64,000 nucleotides of DNA from the IMG/VR virus record IMGVR_UViG_3300044611_002115, positions 1 through 64,000 of that record; one strand, given 5' to 3'. This stretch comes from a virus. Shown in pieces: positions 47,803-57,199 of this stretch. A program made the position numbers and the translations under genes. A model generated the notes under the pieces. It was not told the DNA's origin and searched no databases. It was given only the letters and a program-made list of their open reading frames with translations. Every line of letters starts with the position of its first letter. The stretch's first letter is position 1.

Positions 47803-47803
47803 G

Positions 47804-49051
47804 ATGAGCCTATACGGAAAACTGGTGGCAAGCGCGCTGGACACGGGTTCGTCCTCTATCCTGCTGCGCGACGTAGCGACGGCGCACTTGCTGGAGAACG
47901 AGCAGCCGCTTGCGGCGTTCCTGCGCTCCCACTTCAACCGCCACGGCGCGCTTCCCAGCGCAAGCACGCTAAGGTCGAACGGGTTTACGCTTCCCGCCTT
48001 TGAGGAGCCAGCGAGCTACTACGCGGAGCGCTTGCGAGCGCGCTACGCCTTCAACGTCATTAACGAGCGGCACCCGCAGTTCCTCGCCGCCCTTGAGGGG
48101 CGCAACATGCTGGAGGCCGTGCACGTGCTGCGCGACATGGTGGCGACGGTGGGGAGCAGCGTGGAGGAGCAAAGCGCCACAACCTTAGCGGCGGAAGTCG
48201 CGGGGGTGGTGGAGGAGTATAGGTCGCGCAAGCTGCAAGGCGGGCTGGCGGGGCTGACGTTTGGGTGGAGCACGCTCAACGCGCTAACTCTCGGAGCTAT
48301 GGGCGGCGACCTTGTGGTGATTGCGGGGCGACCCAGCATGGGGAAGTCGTGGCTGCTGTTTGAAAGCGCGTATCAGGCGTGGCAGTGCGGGCACAGCGTC
48401 GCCATCGTGAGCATGGAGATGAGCAAGCGGCAGGTCACGCGGCGCTGGATAGGCAGGCACTTGGGAATCAACCCAAACTTTATCAGGGCGGGGCAGGTGA
48501 GCGATTGGCAGGAGAGCACGCTAATCAACTACGCGGAGGGCATCAGCGCCATGCCTCGCGTGACGCTGCTCGCCGGAGACATGCGCAAGGGCATGGACGG
48601 GCTGGAGGCGATTATGCAGGAGCACCTCCCAGACGCGCTCTACGTGGACGCCGCCTACCTGCTAAGCCCAAGCGGGAGGCAGAAGGGTTACGTGAGCAAG
48701 TGGGAAACCATCAGCGCCGTGATTTTGGAGCTAAAGCAAATGAGCATCCGCTTCAACCGCCCCATCCTCATCACCGTGCAGTTCAACCGCAACCAAAAGA
48801 GCGACAGCCGCAAGGAGCTAGACCTTAGCGACATTGCAGGCAGCGACAGCATTCCGCAGGACGCGAGCATAGTGCTGGGCGCACGCAGGGGACTGCCGCC
48901 CTACGACAGCATCCGCAGGCAGGTGGTGATTATGAAGAACAGGGAAGGCGAGACGGGGGAGTTCACAACGAACTTCACCTTTACCCCGCCCAACTTGACG
49001 GAGATAATAGGGGCAGAGGCGGACGTGGCGGAAGTGGGCTGGATGGCTTAG
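47804..49051 (+). CDS. Replicative DNA helicase (DnaB-like)
   Basis: 415 residues from ATG 47804. The N-terminal helical domain is followed by a RecA-type core: GLTFGWSTLNALTLGAMGGD, Walker A VIAGRPSMGKSWLL near 172, IVSMEMSKRQVTRRW, DALYVDAAYLL (Walker B), ILITVQFNRNQ and an arginine-finger region near the end. It unwinds DNA 5' to 3' at the fork with the primase encoded at 53295. A stretch near 335 (SDIAGSDSIPQDASIVLG) is typical of DnaB. Confidence 0.9.
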   Translation: MSLYGKLVASALDTGSSSILLRDVATAHLLENEQPLAAFLRSHFNRHGALPSASTLRSNGFTLPAFEEPASYYAERLRARYAFNVINERHPQFLAALEGRNMLEAVHVLRDMVATVGSSVEEQSATTLAAEVAGVVEEYRSRKLQGGLAGLTFGWSTLNALTLGAMGGDLVVIAGRPSMGKSWLLFESAYQAWQCGHSVAIVSMEMSKRQVTRRWIGRHLGINPNFIRAGQVSDWQESTLINYAEGISAMPRVTLLAGDMRKGMDGLEAIMQEHLPDALYVDAAYLLSPSGRQKGYVSKWETISAVILELKQMSIRFNRPILITVQFNRNQKSDSRKELDLSDIAGSDSIPQDASIVLGARRGLPPYDSIRRQVVIMKNREGETGEFTTNFTFTPPNLTEIIGAEADVAEVGWMA

Positions 49052-49082
49052 CACCGCAAACCATTAGGACACCAAAAACATT

Positions 49083-51920
49083 ATGAACATTGACGAGCTT
49101 GAGACGGAGAACTTGAACGTGGGGGGAAACCCCGACGCGCAGATTGCAGTCGTGTGCGACAGCCCATCACAGAACGTGTGGGCGGCGGGGAACGTGATGA
49201 GCACGCACGCCATGAACGTGTTTGGGCAGCAGGCGAAGGACTGCGGCATGACTAAGGACGACTTCTTTTTCGTCACGTGCTCCCCGCCCATCCCAGAGGA
49301 GCATGCGGTGAGCGAGGGGCGCGTGAGCAAGTTCGTGCAGCCTTACGGGGAGGAGCTGATGCGCACGCTGCAACAGTTGCAGCACTGCAAGCTGGTGATC
49401 TACTTGGGCAAGACAGCGGGGCGGCAGGTGCACGGGCGCAGCATTAAGATCAACTCGCTGCGCGGGCGCTTCCAAAACCTACCCATCAACGGGAGGCAGG
49501 TTCCCGTGCTGCCCATGCTAAGCCCCGCCAACGTGCTGCGCAGGCCGGAAGTGGCGAGCATATTCAACGCGGACTTCCACCAAATCACAGCGTTCCGCGA
49601 GGCGGGCTGGAACGTCAAGCGCTACGAAGCGGCGCGGGTGACGACAAAGTATCAGTGGGTCACAGACCTTAGCGCCATCCTCGCCAACCCTCCCAAGGCG
49701 CTCGCGCTGGATACGGAGACGCGTGGCTTGTGGGGAAAGCCCCTGCTGGCAACAATGAGTTGGGGCAAGGGGCACGGCATCTGCATCCCCTTAGATCACA
49801 CCTATTACACGGACATGACGGAGGCGGACGAGCGCAAGCTGCACGCGCAACTCCGCAATCTGCTCGCCAACCCGCGCGTGGCGGTGGCGGGGCACAACTT
49901 AGGGTTCGACGTGGCGGCGCTGCGGCGCATTAACATTGAGGTGGCGAACTGGTATTGCGACACCATGCAGCTTGCCTTCGCGGCGGACGACAACATGCTG
50001 AGCAAGTCGCTCGCGGATTGCGTGAAGCGCTGGGTGCCGGAGCTTGCGGGCTACAGCGACAGCTTCGACGCCACAGTGGACAAGGAGCACATGGAGCTGG
50101 TGCCGCTGGAAAAGATGCTGCCCTATGCGGCGGGCGACGCGGAGGCCACGTTCCTGCTTGCGCAGCGCCTAGTGAAGCTGGTGAAGGAGGACAGCAGGCA
50201 ATGGACTTGCTTCGTCAAAGTGCAGATGCCCGTGCTGCGGATGTTTGTGGGGATGAAGGAGCAGGGGATACTCATTAACCAAGAGGCGCTGCGCACGCTG
50301 GAGGAGGAGATGGCGGTGAGCGAGCGGGAGCTATACCGCAAGCTCATCCGGCGCGTGCCAGCGGAGGTGAAGCGCAAGCACATTGACAAGGGGCTGGCGT
50401 TTAGCAGGGACGAGTTCGTGCGCGACATCCTGTTCAGCAAGGAGGGCTTCGGCCTAACTCCCGTCGTGTTCACTAAGACCACGAGCATGCTAAAGGGTGC
50501 GGCGCGCATACCCAGCACGAGCGCGAAGGATCACCTGCCGTTTTTTGCAGAGGACAACAGCTTCGTCGTGGACTTGATCCAATACCAGAAGCTCGCCAAG
50601 ATGCGCAGCACCTACGTCGGCAGGGAAAGCAAGCGGGTGGTGACGCGGGTGGTGATGAAGAAGGATGGGACGATGCCAGCGGCGCTGGGGAAGAAGCTGG
50701 AGCGCGCGGGGGTGGAGCTGGACTTAGCGACACGCTCCGCGCTGGTGCAGGGGGTGCGGGCACGCACGCGCAGGCGGGTGCTGGAGTTTGACGACAGGCA
50801 GCTCAACGTGGCGCTGAGCGTGCCTATCGGGGAGGGTGCGGACAACTTGCTGGTGACTGACCGCGACCAACTGTTCCTGTCCCAATACAGCGAGCCGACG
50901 GGGTTCTGGCAGCACATCATGGAGGACGGGCGCATCCATCCCAGCTTCCACCTTCACCGCGTAGTCACGGGGCGCAGCAGCAGCAGCGATCCGAATGCGC
51001 AGAACTTTCCCAAGCGCGGCGCGCTCGCCAAGCAGTATCGCAAAATCTTCATCCCCTCGGACGGATACAAAATTATTGAGGCCGACCTTAGCCAAGCGGA
51101 GCTGCGCATTGCGGCGTGGATGGCAGGGGAGACGACCATGCTGCGCATCTACCGCGAGGGCGGGGACATTCACGCAGCAACAGCGGCGGCGATTCTCGGC
51201 ATCACAATGGAGCGCTTCTCCGCACTCAAGGGCAGCAAGGAGGAGGTGCCCGCGAAGTATAAGGTGGGCGGGTTTGATGGAAAGACGTGGGGCGAGTATT
51301 ATGACTTCAAGCGCTTCCAAGCAAAGGCGGTCAACTTCGGGTTCCTCTACGGCATGGGGTGGAAGACGTTCCGCGTGTATGCGAAAACGGACTACGGCCT
51401 CAACTTGAGCGAGGAGCAGTCCATCGCCATGCGCCGCGCGTTCTTCGCCCTCTACCCCCGCCTCGAAGCGTGGCACAAGAGCATGAGGGCATTCGTGCAG
51501 CTTCACGGCTACGTGCGGGGGCTTCACGGCGCGCTGCGCAGGCTCCCCAGCATCGACAGCGACGACGAGGGCGTGCGGGGCGACTGCGAGCGGCAGGCAA
51601 TCAACAGCCCCGTGCAGCGCTTCGCGTCCGACTTGGGGCTGATTGGCATGTTCCGCTTCTGCGAGAACGCGCCCCGCGACGTTGTGCGCCCGCTCGCCTT
51701 CATTCACGACGCGGCAGTGCTGGAGGCGCGGGAGGACTGCGTGCGGGAGTGCGCAGGGGGAATCAAGTGGGCGATGCAGACGCCCCCGCTGGAGGAGTGG
51801 TTCGGCATCAAGTCTCCCATCCCCATCCTTGCGGACGTTTCCGTGGGGACTTCGCTGGGGGCGACGGAGGAGCTGGACGTGGCAGCAGCCGCGCCAAGCT
51901 GGATCAAAATTCAGTGTTGA
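49083..51920 (+). CDS. Family A DNA polymerase with N-terminal uracil-DNA-glycosylase-like domain
   Basis: 945 residues. Residues 20-165 (IAVVCDSPSQNVWAAGN, FFFVTCSPPIPEE, LVIYLGKTAGRQVHG) resemble the UDG fold. The 3'-5' exonuclease follows, with ALALDTETRG near 206 and VAGHNLGFDVAAL. The polymerase has motif A IIEADLSQAELRIAAW near 663, motif B RFQAKAVNFGFLYG near 743, and motif C FIHDAAVLEA near 872. It is the phage replicase. Palindrome copy 18 is at 49369 and the stop overlaps promoter P7. Confidence 0.93.
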   Translation: MNIDELETENLNVGGNPDAQIAVVCDSPSQNVWAAGNVMSTHAMNVFGQQAKDCGMTKDDFFFVTCSPPIPEEHAVSEGRVSKFVQPYGEELMRTLQQLQHCKLVIYLGKTAGRQVHGRSIKINSLRGRFQNLPINGRQVPVLPMLSPANVLRRPEVASIFNADFHQITAFREAGWNVKRYEAARVTTKYQWVTDLSAILANPPKALALDTETRGLWGKPLLATMSWGKGHGICIPLDHTYYTDMTEADERKLHAQLRNLLANPRVAVAGHNLGFDVAALRRINIEVANWYCDTMQLAFAADDNMLSKSLADCVKRWVPELAGYSDSFDATVDKEHMELVPLEKMLPYAAGDAEATFLLAQRLVKLVKEDSRQWTCFVKVQMPVLRMFVGMKEQGILINQEALRTLEEEMAVSERELYRKLIRRVPAEVKRKHIDKGLAFSRDEFVRDILFSKEGFGLTPVVFTKTTSMLKGAARIPSTSAKDHLPFFAEDNSFVVDLIQYQKLAKMRSTYVGRESKRVVTRVVMKKDGTMPAALGKKLERAGVELDLATRSALVQGVRARTRRRVLEFDDRQLNVALSVPIGEGADNLLVTDRDQLFLSQYSEPTGFWQHIMEDGRIHPSFHLHRVVTGRSSSSDPNAQNFPKRGALAKQYRKIFIPSDGYKIIEADLSQAELRIAAWMAGETTMLRIYREGGDIHAATAAAILGITMERFSALKGSKEEVPAKYKVGGFDGKTWGEYYDFKRFQAKAVNFGFLYGMGWKTFRVYAKTDYGLNLSEEQSIAMRRAFFALYPRLEAWHKSMRAFVQLHGYVRGLHGALRRLPSIDSDDEGVRGDCERQAINSPVQRFASDLGLIGMFRFCENAPRDVVRPLAFIHDAAVLEAREDCVRECAGGIKWAMQTPPLEEWFGIKSPIPILADVSVGTSLGATEELDVAAAAPSWIKIQC
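49369..49381. repeat. 13-bp palindrome, copy 18
   Basis: Exact copy with central A, inside the polymerase gene, encoding Gln-Gln-Leu-Gln. Confidence 0.9.
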
Positions 51921-51945
51921 CAATGAATCTGCAAAACTGCATCAT
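51917..51945 (+). promoter_or_regulatory. Family-1 promoter P7
   Basis: TTGACA at 51917-51922, a 17-bp spacer with ATGAATCTGCAAAAC, then CATCAT. Nearly identical to P5 over about 38 bp. Confidence 0.8.
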
Positions 51946-52000
51946 CAACCCCGTCGCAGCACAACCGCAGCGGCAACAAACCAACAACCGAAAGGACACC

Positions 52001-52441
52001 ATGCCAGCAACAAGCAAAACACCAGTCAGAACCCGCACACGCAAAATCGACGCGCACGAGGAGGAGAGCAAGCAGCAGAAGCTCGACAAGCTCGCCATCC
52101 TGCACTTCCGCGAGAACCGCGAAATGAACGCGCACAAGCGCACGAGCGACAAGGCCCGCAAGGAGCTGCTCGGCGGGATGAAGGACGCAGGGGTCGCCGC
52201 GTTCTCCGTCACCTACGAGGAGGACGGACGCCCCGTGGCGCTCGACGCCGAAATCCTCACGCCCCAGCGGCAGACCGTGGACGTGAGCAAGCTGCGCACG
52301 CTCTGCACGGAAGCGCAGTTCCTCGCCATCGTTTCCGCCAGCGCGGAAGCCGTGACGGAAGTGCTGGGCACCTCCCTGCTCGCGCAAGTGCTCGTCAGCA
52401 AGGCGGGGACGGAGAACGTCACAGTCAAGGCCGCGAAGTAG
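52001..52441 (+). CDS. Hypothetical protein behind promoter P7
   Basis: 146 residues from ATG 52001 with GAAAGGACACC upstream. A charged helical N-terminus (KQQKLDKLAILHFRENREMN, KARKELLGGMKDAG) is followed by a small alpha/beta part (VTYEEDGRPVALDAEILTPQ). No family recognised. Highly expressed early-type context. Confidence 0.6.
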   Translation: MPATSKTPVRTRTRKIDAHEEESKQQKLDKLAILHFRENREMNAHKRTSDKARKELLGGMKDAGVAAFSVTYEEDGRPVALDAEILTPQRQTVDVSKLRTLCTEAQFLAIVSASAEAVTEVLGTSLLAQVLVSKAGTENVTVKAAK

Positions 52442-52478
52442 CCAACCCGCAGCGGGCAGGGTTCCATCCCCTGCTCGC

Positions 52479-52491
52479 TGCAACTGTTGCA
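52479..52491. repeat. 13-bp palindrome, copy 19
   Basis: Exact copy with central T, intergenic, ending 5 bp before the next start codon at 52497. Confidence 0.9.
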
Positions 52492-52496
52492 ACACA

Positions 52497-53072
52497 ATGA
52501 TCCCCACAAACCCCGACAACTTTTCCGCCGACGATGCCCAGCGCTACTTCGGCGTCTCCCTCCCACAATTTCATGCCGTGCTCGCGCAGTGGCCGCTCAT
52601 CGGCACGGACAGCATCCACGGCCCCGACCATTGGGCGCGCGTGAGCTGCAATGCGCAGCACATCCTCCAGTTCGCCTACCCCGCCTATCGCACGCAGTTG
52701 CTCCCCGCCGTCCGCCTTTTTGCGCTGCTGCACGACAGCAGGAGACAGGACGAAGGCTGGGACACAACGCACGGGGAACGCGCTGCGGAGCTTTTACGGG
52801 GCCATTCCGCGCGATTGTGCCCTCACGTGGATGCGCAGCTTGTCGAGCATGTGGCAAGCGCGTGCAGCGTGCACACTGTCCTCCAGCCGTGGCAATACGG
52901 GTTCACGCACGCACCCAAGAGGCCGGAGAGCTGGCGCGTGCTTGTGGCGTGCTGCTTGGACGCGGACAGGCTCGACCTGACGCGCTTGGGGCGCACGCCC
53001 GACCCCCGCTTTCTGTTCACCCCTTGGACACGCGACGCTGTAGCACGGGGGGTTTATGGATTTTCCGACTGA
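52497..53072 (+). CDS. HD-domain phosphohydrolase
   Basis: 191 residues. DSIHGPDHWARVSCNA near 40 (first His), LFALLHDSRR near 76 (HD pair) and CLDADRLDLTRLG near 156 (last Asp) give the metal-binding HD pattern. Such phage enzymes may cleave nucleotides or signalling (p)ppGpp or cyclic nucleotides. Dispersed element R7 lies in reverse orientation at codons 97-107. The stop overlaps the next gene by 17 bp. Confidence 0.75.
   Translation: MIPTNPDNFSADDAQRYFGVSLPQFHAVLAQWPLIGTDSIHGPDHWARVSCNAQHILQFAYPAYRTQLLPAVRLFALLHDSRRQDEGWDTTHGERAAELLRGHSARLCPHVDAQLVEHVASACSVHTVLQPWQYGFTHAPKRPESWRVLVACCLDADRLDLTRLGRTPDPRFLFTPWTRDAVARGVYGFSD
52785..52816 (-). repeat. Dispersed ~40-bp element, copy R7 (reverse)
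   Basis: GCGGAGCTTTTACGGGGCCA then TTCCGCGCGATT is the reverse complement of the element, inside the HD-domain gene. Closest to R2. Confidence 0.6.
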
Positions 53073-53298
53073 CGCCTTTCCCCTGCTGCCCTCGCTGTGG
53101 ACTGTGCAGCCTTTTGTCCGCGCGAAGGGGCGCGCCGTGTTCGTGTCCGCCCCAATGGTGTTCATCGGCCCCGCAGACCCGCACGCGGCAGAGGAGCGCG
53201 CGCATGCCGTGCTTATCAAAAACTCCGTGCAGTGCGACGGCCTAGTGCTGCGCAAGCCTCCCGCGCCGGAGCAACCCAAACCCATTATGATTCTATGA
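53056..53298 (+). CDS. Hypothetical small protein before primase
   Basis: 80 residues from ATG 53056. Beta-rich start (LWTVQPFVRAKGRAVFVSAP) and a Pro-rich end. Overlaps both neighbours. No family recognised. Confidence 0.55.
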   Translation: MDFPTDAFPLLPSLWTVQPFVRAKGRAVFVSAPMVFIGPADPHAAEERAHAVLIKNSVQCDGLVLRKPPAPEQPKPIMIL

Positions 53299-54314
53299 CA
53301 CAGCCAGAACTTCTCAGCATACTAGACGAGGCCGCAGTGAGCGTGGTGAGCCGACGCCCAAACCACGCGGGGTGGCTTGCGTGCTTGTGCCCGCTTGCGG
53401 AGTGGCTGCACGAGCGGGGCAGGGACACCAACCCCAGTTTTTTCGTGAAGGTCAACCCCAAGGGCATATCCTCCTTCCACTGCTTCACGTGCAAGCAGCA
53501 CGGGCGCACAAGCTCGCTCATGCGCCTGTTGCAGCACTACAGGGAGGAGGACATGGACGACCTTATTATCCGCGCCGACCTAAACGACATGCGCGTGGCG
53601 CTGGGAGATTTTGAGCAGGAGGGCGAGGAGGTGCCGGAGCGGGAGGAGCTGGACATGGACGTGTTCGCCAATATGTATCCGCTCGCGTGGGAAGTGCCGG
53701 AGTGCCGCGAGTATCTCCAGCGCAGGGGAGTCACCAGCGCCGCCTCGCTCACGATGGGGCTAAAGTTTGACACCCGCGAGCAGCGCGTGCTCTTTCCCGT
53801 CATGGGGCGCAGCGGCAAGCTCTACGGGTTCAGCGGGCGCAGCATCCTGCACCCCAGCGCCTACCCCTTCCCCCGCTACAGCAAGCATCGGGACTATTCC
53901 TTCCGCAAGGAGCTGTGTCTGCTGGGAGAGCATTTGGTGCAGAAGGGGAAGCCCGTGCTGCTTGTGGAGGGGCTGTTTGCCTACGCCCACATGATAAGCA
54001 TTGGCGCGCGTGGGTGGTGCAACCCCGTGGCAAGCATGGGCAGCAGCTTGAGCGACTTCCAGCGCGACCTGCTTATTGAAATCGGGGAGCCTGTTGTGCT
54101 GTGCTACGACAACGACCATGCAGGGGACGAGGGGCTGTTCGGCCCGTGGGACAGGCACGTGGGCGCGCACAAGGGCGGGGGTGCAGTGGACACGCTCAAA
54201 AAGGAGCTGCCCACGAAGCTCGCCTTATACCCGCAGGGCGTGGACGACCCCGACGACCTTACGCTGCAACAGTTGCAGCGCATGCTAAGCGTTGACCACG
54301 AGCTTTGCAGTTGA
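53295..54314 (+). CDS. DnaG-type primase
   Basis: 339 residues from ATG 53295. The zinc-ribbon-like N-terminus has WLACLCPLAEW, NPSFFVKVNP and FHCFTCKQHG near 60-69. A central domain with RVLFPVMGRSGKLYGFSGRS follows. The TOPRIM core is PVLLVEGLFAYAHM near 222 and VVLCYDNDHAGDEG near 270. It makes RNA primers for the helicase-polymerase machinery. The first zinc Cys pair is spaced CLC rather than CxxC, a small oddity. Palindrome copy 20 is at 54265. Confidence 0.88.
   Translation: MTQPELLSILDEAAVSVVSRRPNHAGWLACLCPLAEWLHERGRDTNPSFFVKVNPKGISSFHCFTCKQHGRTSSLMRLLQHYREEDMDDLIIRADLNDMRVALGDFEQEGEEVPEREELDMDVFANMYPLAWEVPECREYLQRRGVTSAASLTMGLKFDTREQRVLFPVMGRSGKLYGFSGRSILHPSAYPFPRYSKHRDYSFRKELCLLGEHLVQKGKPVLLVEGLFAYAHMISIGARGWCNPVASMGSSLSDFQRDLLIEIGEPVVLCYDNDHAGDEGLFGPWDRHVGAHKGGGAVDTLKKELPTKLALYPQGVDDPDDLTLQQLQRMLSVDHELCS
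54265..54277. repeat. 13-bp palindrome, copy 20
   Basis: Exact copy with central A, near the end of the primase gene, 33 bp before promoter P8. Confidence 0.9.
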
Positions 54315-54338
54315 CAACTAATCTGCAACAGCTAAAGT
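54311..54338 (+). promoter_or_regulatory. Family-1 promoter P8
   Basis: TTGACA at 54311-54316 overlapping the primase stop, a 16-bp spacer with ACTAATCTGCAACAG, then TAAAGT at 54333-54338. Confidence 0.82.
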
Positions 54339-54345
54339 CTTAGGC

Positions 54346-54720
54346 ATGGACACACCGGACATCACCAGCTTCGCACGCCAGCGCCTCGCGCAAGGAATGG
54401 GCGTGGAGCTGCGCATCGTGCGCCGCACGGCGTCCCTGCGCTTGCTGCTGCTGCCCAGCGCGCTCTACTCGCTGGACGCACAGCGCTCCCTCGCCATCAC
54501 GTGCGAGGAATATGGACTTTATGTATGGGACGGATTGAACCCGCTGGACGTGTTTGATCTTGTCACCGCAGGATTTCCGCTCAGTATAGCGGAAGCCGTC
54601 GCGGAGCTTATCGGGGAAATTCTTCCCGTGCGCTTCCGGCGGAAACTAAACAGCCCGCAAGGGCAACAAAAGGGCGTCAGCCCACAACTAGGAGAAACAA
54701 ACCTATGCCAGAGCAAGTAA
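54346..54720 (+). CDS. Hypothetical protein behind promoter P8
   Basis: 124 residues, ATG 7 bp after the -10. Small alpha/beta protein (FARQRLAQGMGVELRIVRRT, LAITCEEYGLYVWDGLNPLD), with a C-terminal tail overlapping the next gene. No family recognised. Confidence 0.55.
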   Translation: MDTPDITSFARQRLAQGMGVELRIVRRTASLRLLLLPSALYSLDAQRSLAITCEEYGLYVWDGLNPLDVFDLVTAGFPLSIAEAVAELIGEILPVRFRRKLNSPQGQQKGVSPQLGETNLCQSK

Positions 54721-55763
54721 GACAACGGCGCAGAGGTGCAGCAGCACCCGCAGCGCCAGCAGCAGCAACCCCCACACGCACACGCAGCGCAGCCGCAGCG
54801 ACGGGCGGATGGGGACACACGGGCGCGGACATGCTGGAGACAGCGGCACGCGCTAAGAAGGAGCAGGAGCGGAAAGCCACGGGCACGTTTGCCCCGTTTC
54901 GCTACTACTTGAAAAAGGGCGAGGAGTGCGAAATCATTATCCTCGACGAGAGCGTGGAAAGCGGAATCGCGTTCTACGAGCACAACCTGCAAGACGGGGA
55001 CGGCATCTGGAGCATCCACGAGCCGTGCATCAAAGACTTGGGCACTCCCTGCCCGATCTGCGAGCGCTACAAGGACAGCTCCTACACGCTGTTCCTCACC
55101 TGCCTCGTCCTCAAGTCGTTCACGACTAAGAAGGGCGTCGTGATCCCTCACAGCAAGATGTTGCTGCCTGTGAAGCTGGGACAGTTCGACCTGTTCCGGC
55201 AGTTGGAGAAGGCCGCTAAGGATGGCGGCGGGAGCATGCGCGGCATGTATCTCATTATGAAGCGCGGAACGGAGAGCACCTCCGCACGCATTGGCGAGCC
55301 GGTGATCCAAGAAGGGGGCAAGGTGTTCGACCTTATCTCCGAGGAGGAGCTGGACGAGGAATACGGGCACGATGCAATCGTGGGGCAGGACGGCAAGACA
55401 GTGATCCGCCCTGAGAACTTCGACATCACGCCTTATGACTACAAGAAAATCTTCCCGCGCCCCGACGTGCAGGACATCCTCAACCGCTATGGCAGCGGCG
55501 GGGGTGCCCCTCGCGCAGCAGCAGCGGGGAGCGCAGCGGAAGTCATTGCGGAGTTTGAGGACGACGTGCCTATGGGCGACGACGCCCCTGCACCCGCAGC
55601 CGCAACACGCACGCGCCGCGCAGCCGCACCCGCGCCAGCGGAGCCGGAACCCGCAGCGCGCACACGCCGCCGCACAGCAGCAGCGCCGGAGCCGGAAGCA
55701 CCCGCCCGCACCCGCCGCCGCGCAGCAGCGCCCGCAGGGGGCGAACCGTTTGGTGAGGACTAA
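54705..55763 (+). CDS. Single-stranded-DNA-binding-like protein (T4 gp32 type)
   Basis: 352 residues from ATG 54705 with AGGAG 11 bp upstream. A low-complexity Ala/Arg start precedes a core with FAPFRYYLKKGEECEIIILD and KDLGTPCPICERYKDSSYTL (zinc-binding CxxC). The C-terminus is a long Ala/Arg/Glu-rich disordered tail ending in GEPFGED, the acidic tip by which SSBs recruit partners. It lies beside helicase and recombinase genes. gp32-like rather than OB-SSB. Confidence 0.72.
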   Translation: MPEQVRQRRRGAAAPAAPAAATPTRTRSAAAATGGWGHTGADMLETAARAKKEQERKATGTFAPFRYYLKKGEECEIIILDESVESGIAFYEHNLQDGDGIWSIHEPCIKDLGTPCPICERYKDSSYTLFLTCLVLKSFTTKKGVVIPHSKMLLPVKLGQFDLFRQLEKAAKDGGGSMRGMYLIMKRGTESTSARIGEPVIQEGGKVFDLISEEELDEEYGHDAIVGQDGKTVIRPENFDITPYDYKKIFPRPDVQDILNRYGSGGGAPRAAAAGSAAEVIAEFEDDVPMGDDAPAPAAATRTRRAAAPAPAEPEPAARTRRRTAAAPEPEAPARTRRRAAAPAGGEPFGED

Positions 55764-55780
55764 GCGGTAGTCACGGAAAC

Positions 55781-57199
55781 ATGAACACCCCGCACAGCAC
55801 AGCAGCACAGGCGCAGGCAGACGCGCTCCTATGGATACCCTTCGGGGCGTTCACACGGACAAGCGCGGACACGCTGCGCAGGCGCTTGACTTGTGTTGTG
55901 CGGGGCTTCCGCGACGACGCGGAGGATGTGGAGATTAGGAACTACGTGCTAGACAGAGACGCGCAGCGCGTGGGAGTTCCAATCCACTTCGGGCTGCAAC
56001 TGTTGCAGTCCTGCTCCCTGCGAGGGGCATACACACTTTCAAAAACATTAGGCGACGGGCGCGCCATAGCTGTCAGCAAGTTCCCAGACCCGCACCACCC
56101 AAAGGCATCCCCTAACCAAGCGGAGTTAATGTCCGCAGTGCTACAGCACGCGCGGGGCAGCATGGTGACGCTGGTGGAGTCGCCCACGGGCAGCGGCAAA
56201 ACAGTGGTGGCACTTAACACCATTGGGCGCTTGCAACGCGCCGCGCTCATCATTGTCACCAACAAGGTGCTCGCCGCGCAGTGGAGGCGGGAGGCCGCGC
56301 TGCACTTGGGGCTTGCTGATGGGGACATAGGTTTAGTGGAGGGGGCGAAGTGCGAATACTTGGGCAAGGCGATTGTGGTGGCTGTGATTCACAACCTAGT
56401 TATGAAGCCGCTGCCGGAGGACTTTGTGCAGCAGTTCGGAATCGTCGTGTGGGACGAGGCGCACAGGCTGGGGGCTGTGATGTTTTCGCAGTCCCTCAAG
56501 CTCTTTCCCTGCAAGCACCGCATCGCCCTAACAGCTACGCCCACGCGCAAGGACGGGGCGGAGTGCTTGTTCCTCGACTACTTCGGCCCGCCCGCAGTGC
56601 ACGGACTAAGCGACGCGCTGCCCTGCACGTGCCGAGTCGTAAACTTCGACACCTACATCAAGGACTCCACGGCTATGAGCAGCGGGGAGCTGATGAACAG
56701 GCTGGTGCATCACCCGCGCCGCAACGACGCGCTGGTGGCTATCATCCAATCGCTCTACCTAAAGGGGCGTCACGTGCTAGTGCTCTCCGACAGGGTTAAG
56801 CACCTGCAACTCCTCATGCGGCTGTGCGCTAAAGGCGCGCGCGCAATCCAAGCAGGGGACATGGGGCTGTTTTGCCGCTCCTACAAGGACGGGAAGAAAA
56901 AGAAGCAGCACAACGCCAAGCAGCTTGCGCTCGTCAGCGACAGCGCCCGCGTGGTGTTTAGCACCTACGGCATGGGCAAGGAGGGGCTGGACATAGCACG
57001 CTTGGACGCTGGGCTGGATGCAACGCCGAGGGCAGACGGGGTGCAGGCAATAGGCCGAATCCGCAGACCGTTGCCAAACAAGCCCCGCCCCGTGTGGTTC
57101 ACCATACGGGACAAGGGGGTTCCGCTGCTGTGCGCCTACACGGGCGCGAGGCTGAGGGAATACAGGGAAAACAATGTGGAAGTTATCGACCATGAATAA
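55781..57199 (+). CDS. SF2 DNA helicase (UvsW/RecG-like DEAH protein)
   Basis: 472 residues. Walker A SPTGSGKTVVALN near 133, DEAH box VVWDEAHRLG near 222, motif III RIALTATPTRKDG, motif V STYGMGKEGLDIARLD near 393 and motif VI QAIGRIRRP. The N-terminal DNA-binding region is short. Related phage proteins remodel forks and recombination intermediates. Palindrome copy 21 is at 55995. Confidence 0.9.
   Translation: MNTPHSTAAQAQADALLWIPFGAFTRTSADTLRRRLTCVVRGFRDDAEDVEIRNYVLDRDAQRVGVPIHFGLQLLQSCSLRGAYTLSKTLGDGRAIAVSKFPDPHHPKASPNQAELMSAVLQHARGSMVTLVESPTGSGKTVVALNTIGRLQRAALIIVTNKVLAAQWRREAALHLGLADGDIGLVEGAKCEYLGKAIVVAVIHNLVMKPLPEDFVQQFGIVVWDEAHRLGAVMFSQSLKLFPCKHRIALTATPTRKDGAECLFLDYFGPPAVHGLSDALPCTCRVVNFDTYIKDSTAMSSGELMNRLVHHPRRNDALVAIIQSLYLKGRHVLVLSDRVKHLQLLMRLCAKGARAIQAGDMGLFCRSYKDGKKKKQHNAKQLALVSDSARVVFSTYGMGKEGLDIARLDAGLDATPRADGVQAIGRIRRPLPNKPRPVWFTIRDKGVPLLCAYTGARLREYRENNVEVIDHE
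55995..56007. repeat. 13-bp palindrome, copy 21
   Basis: Exact copy with central T, inside the SF2 helicase gene. Confidence 0.9.
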
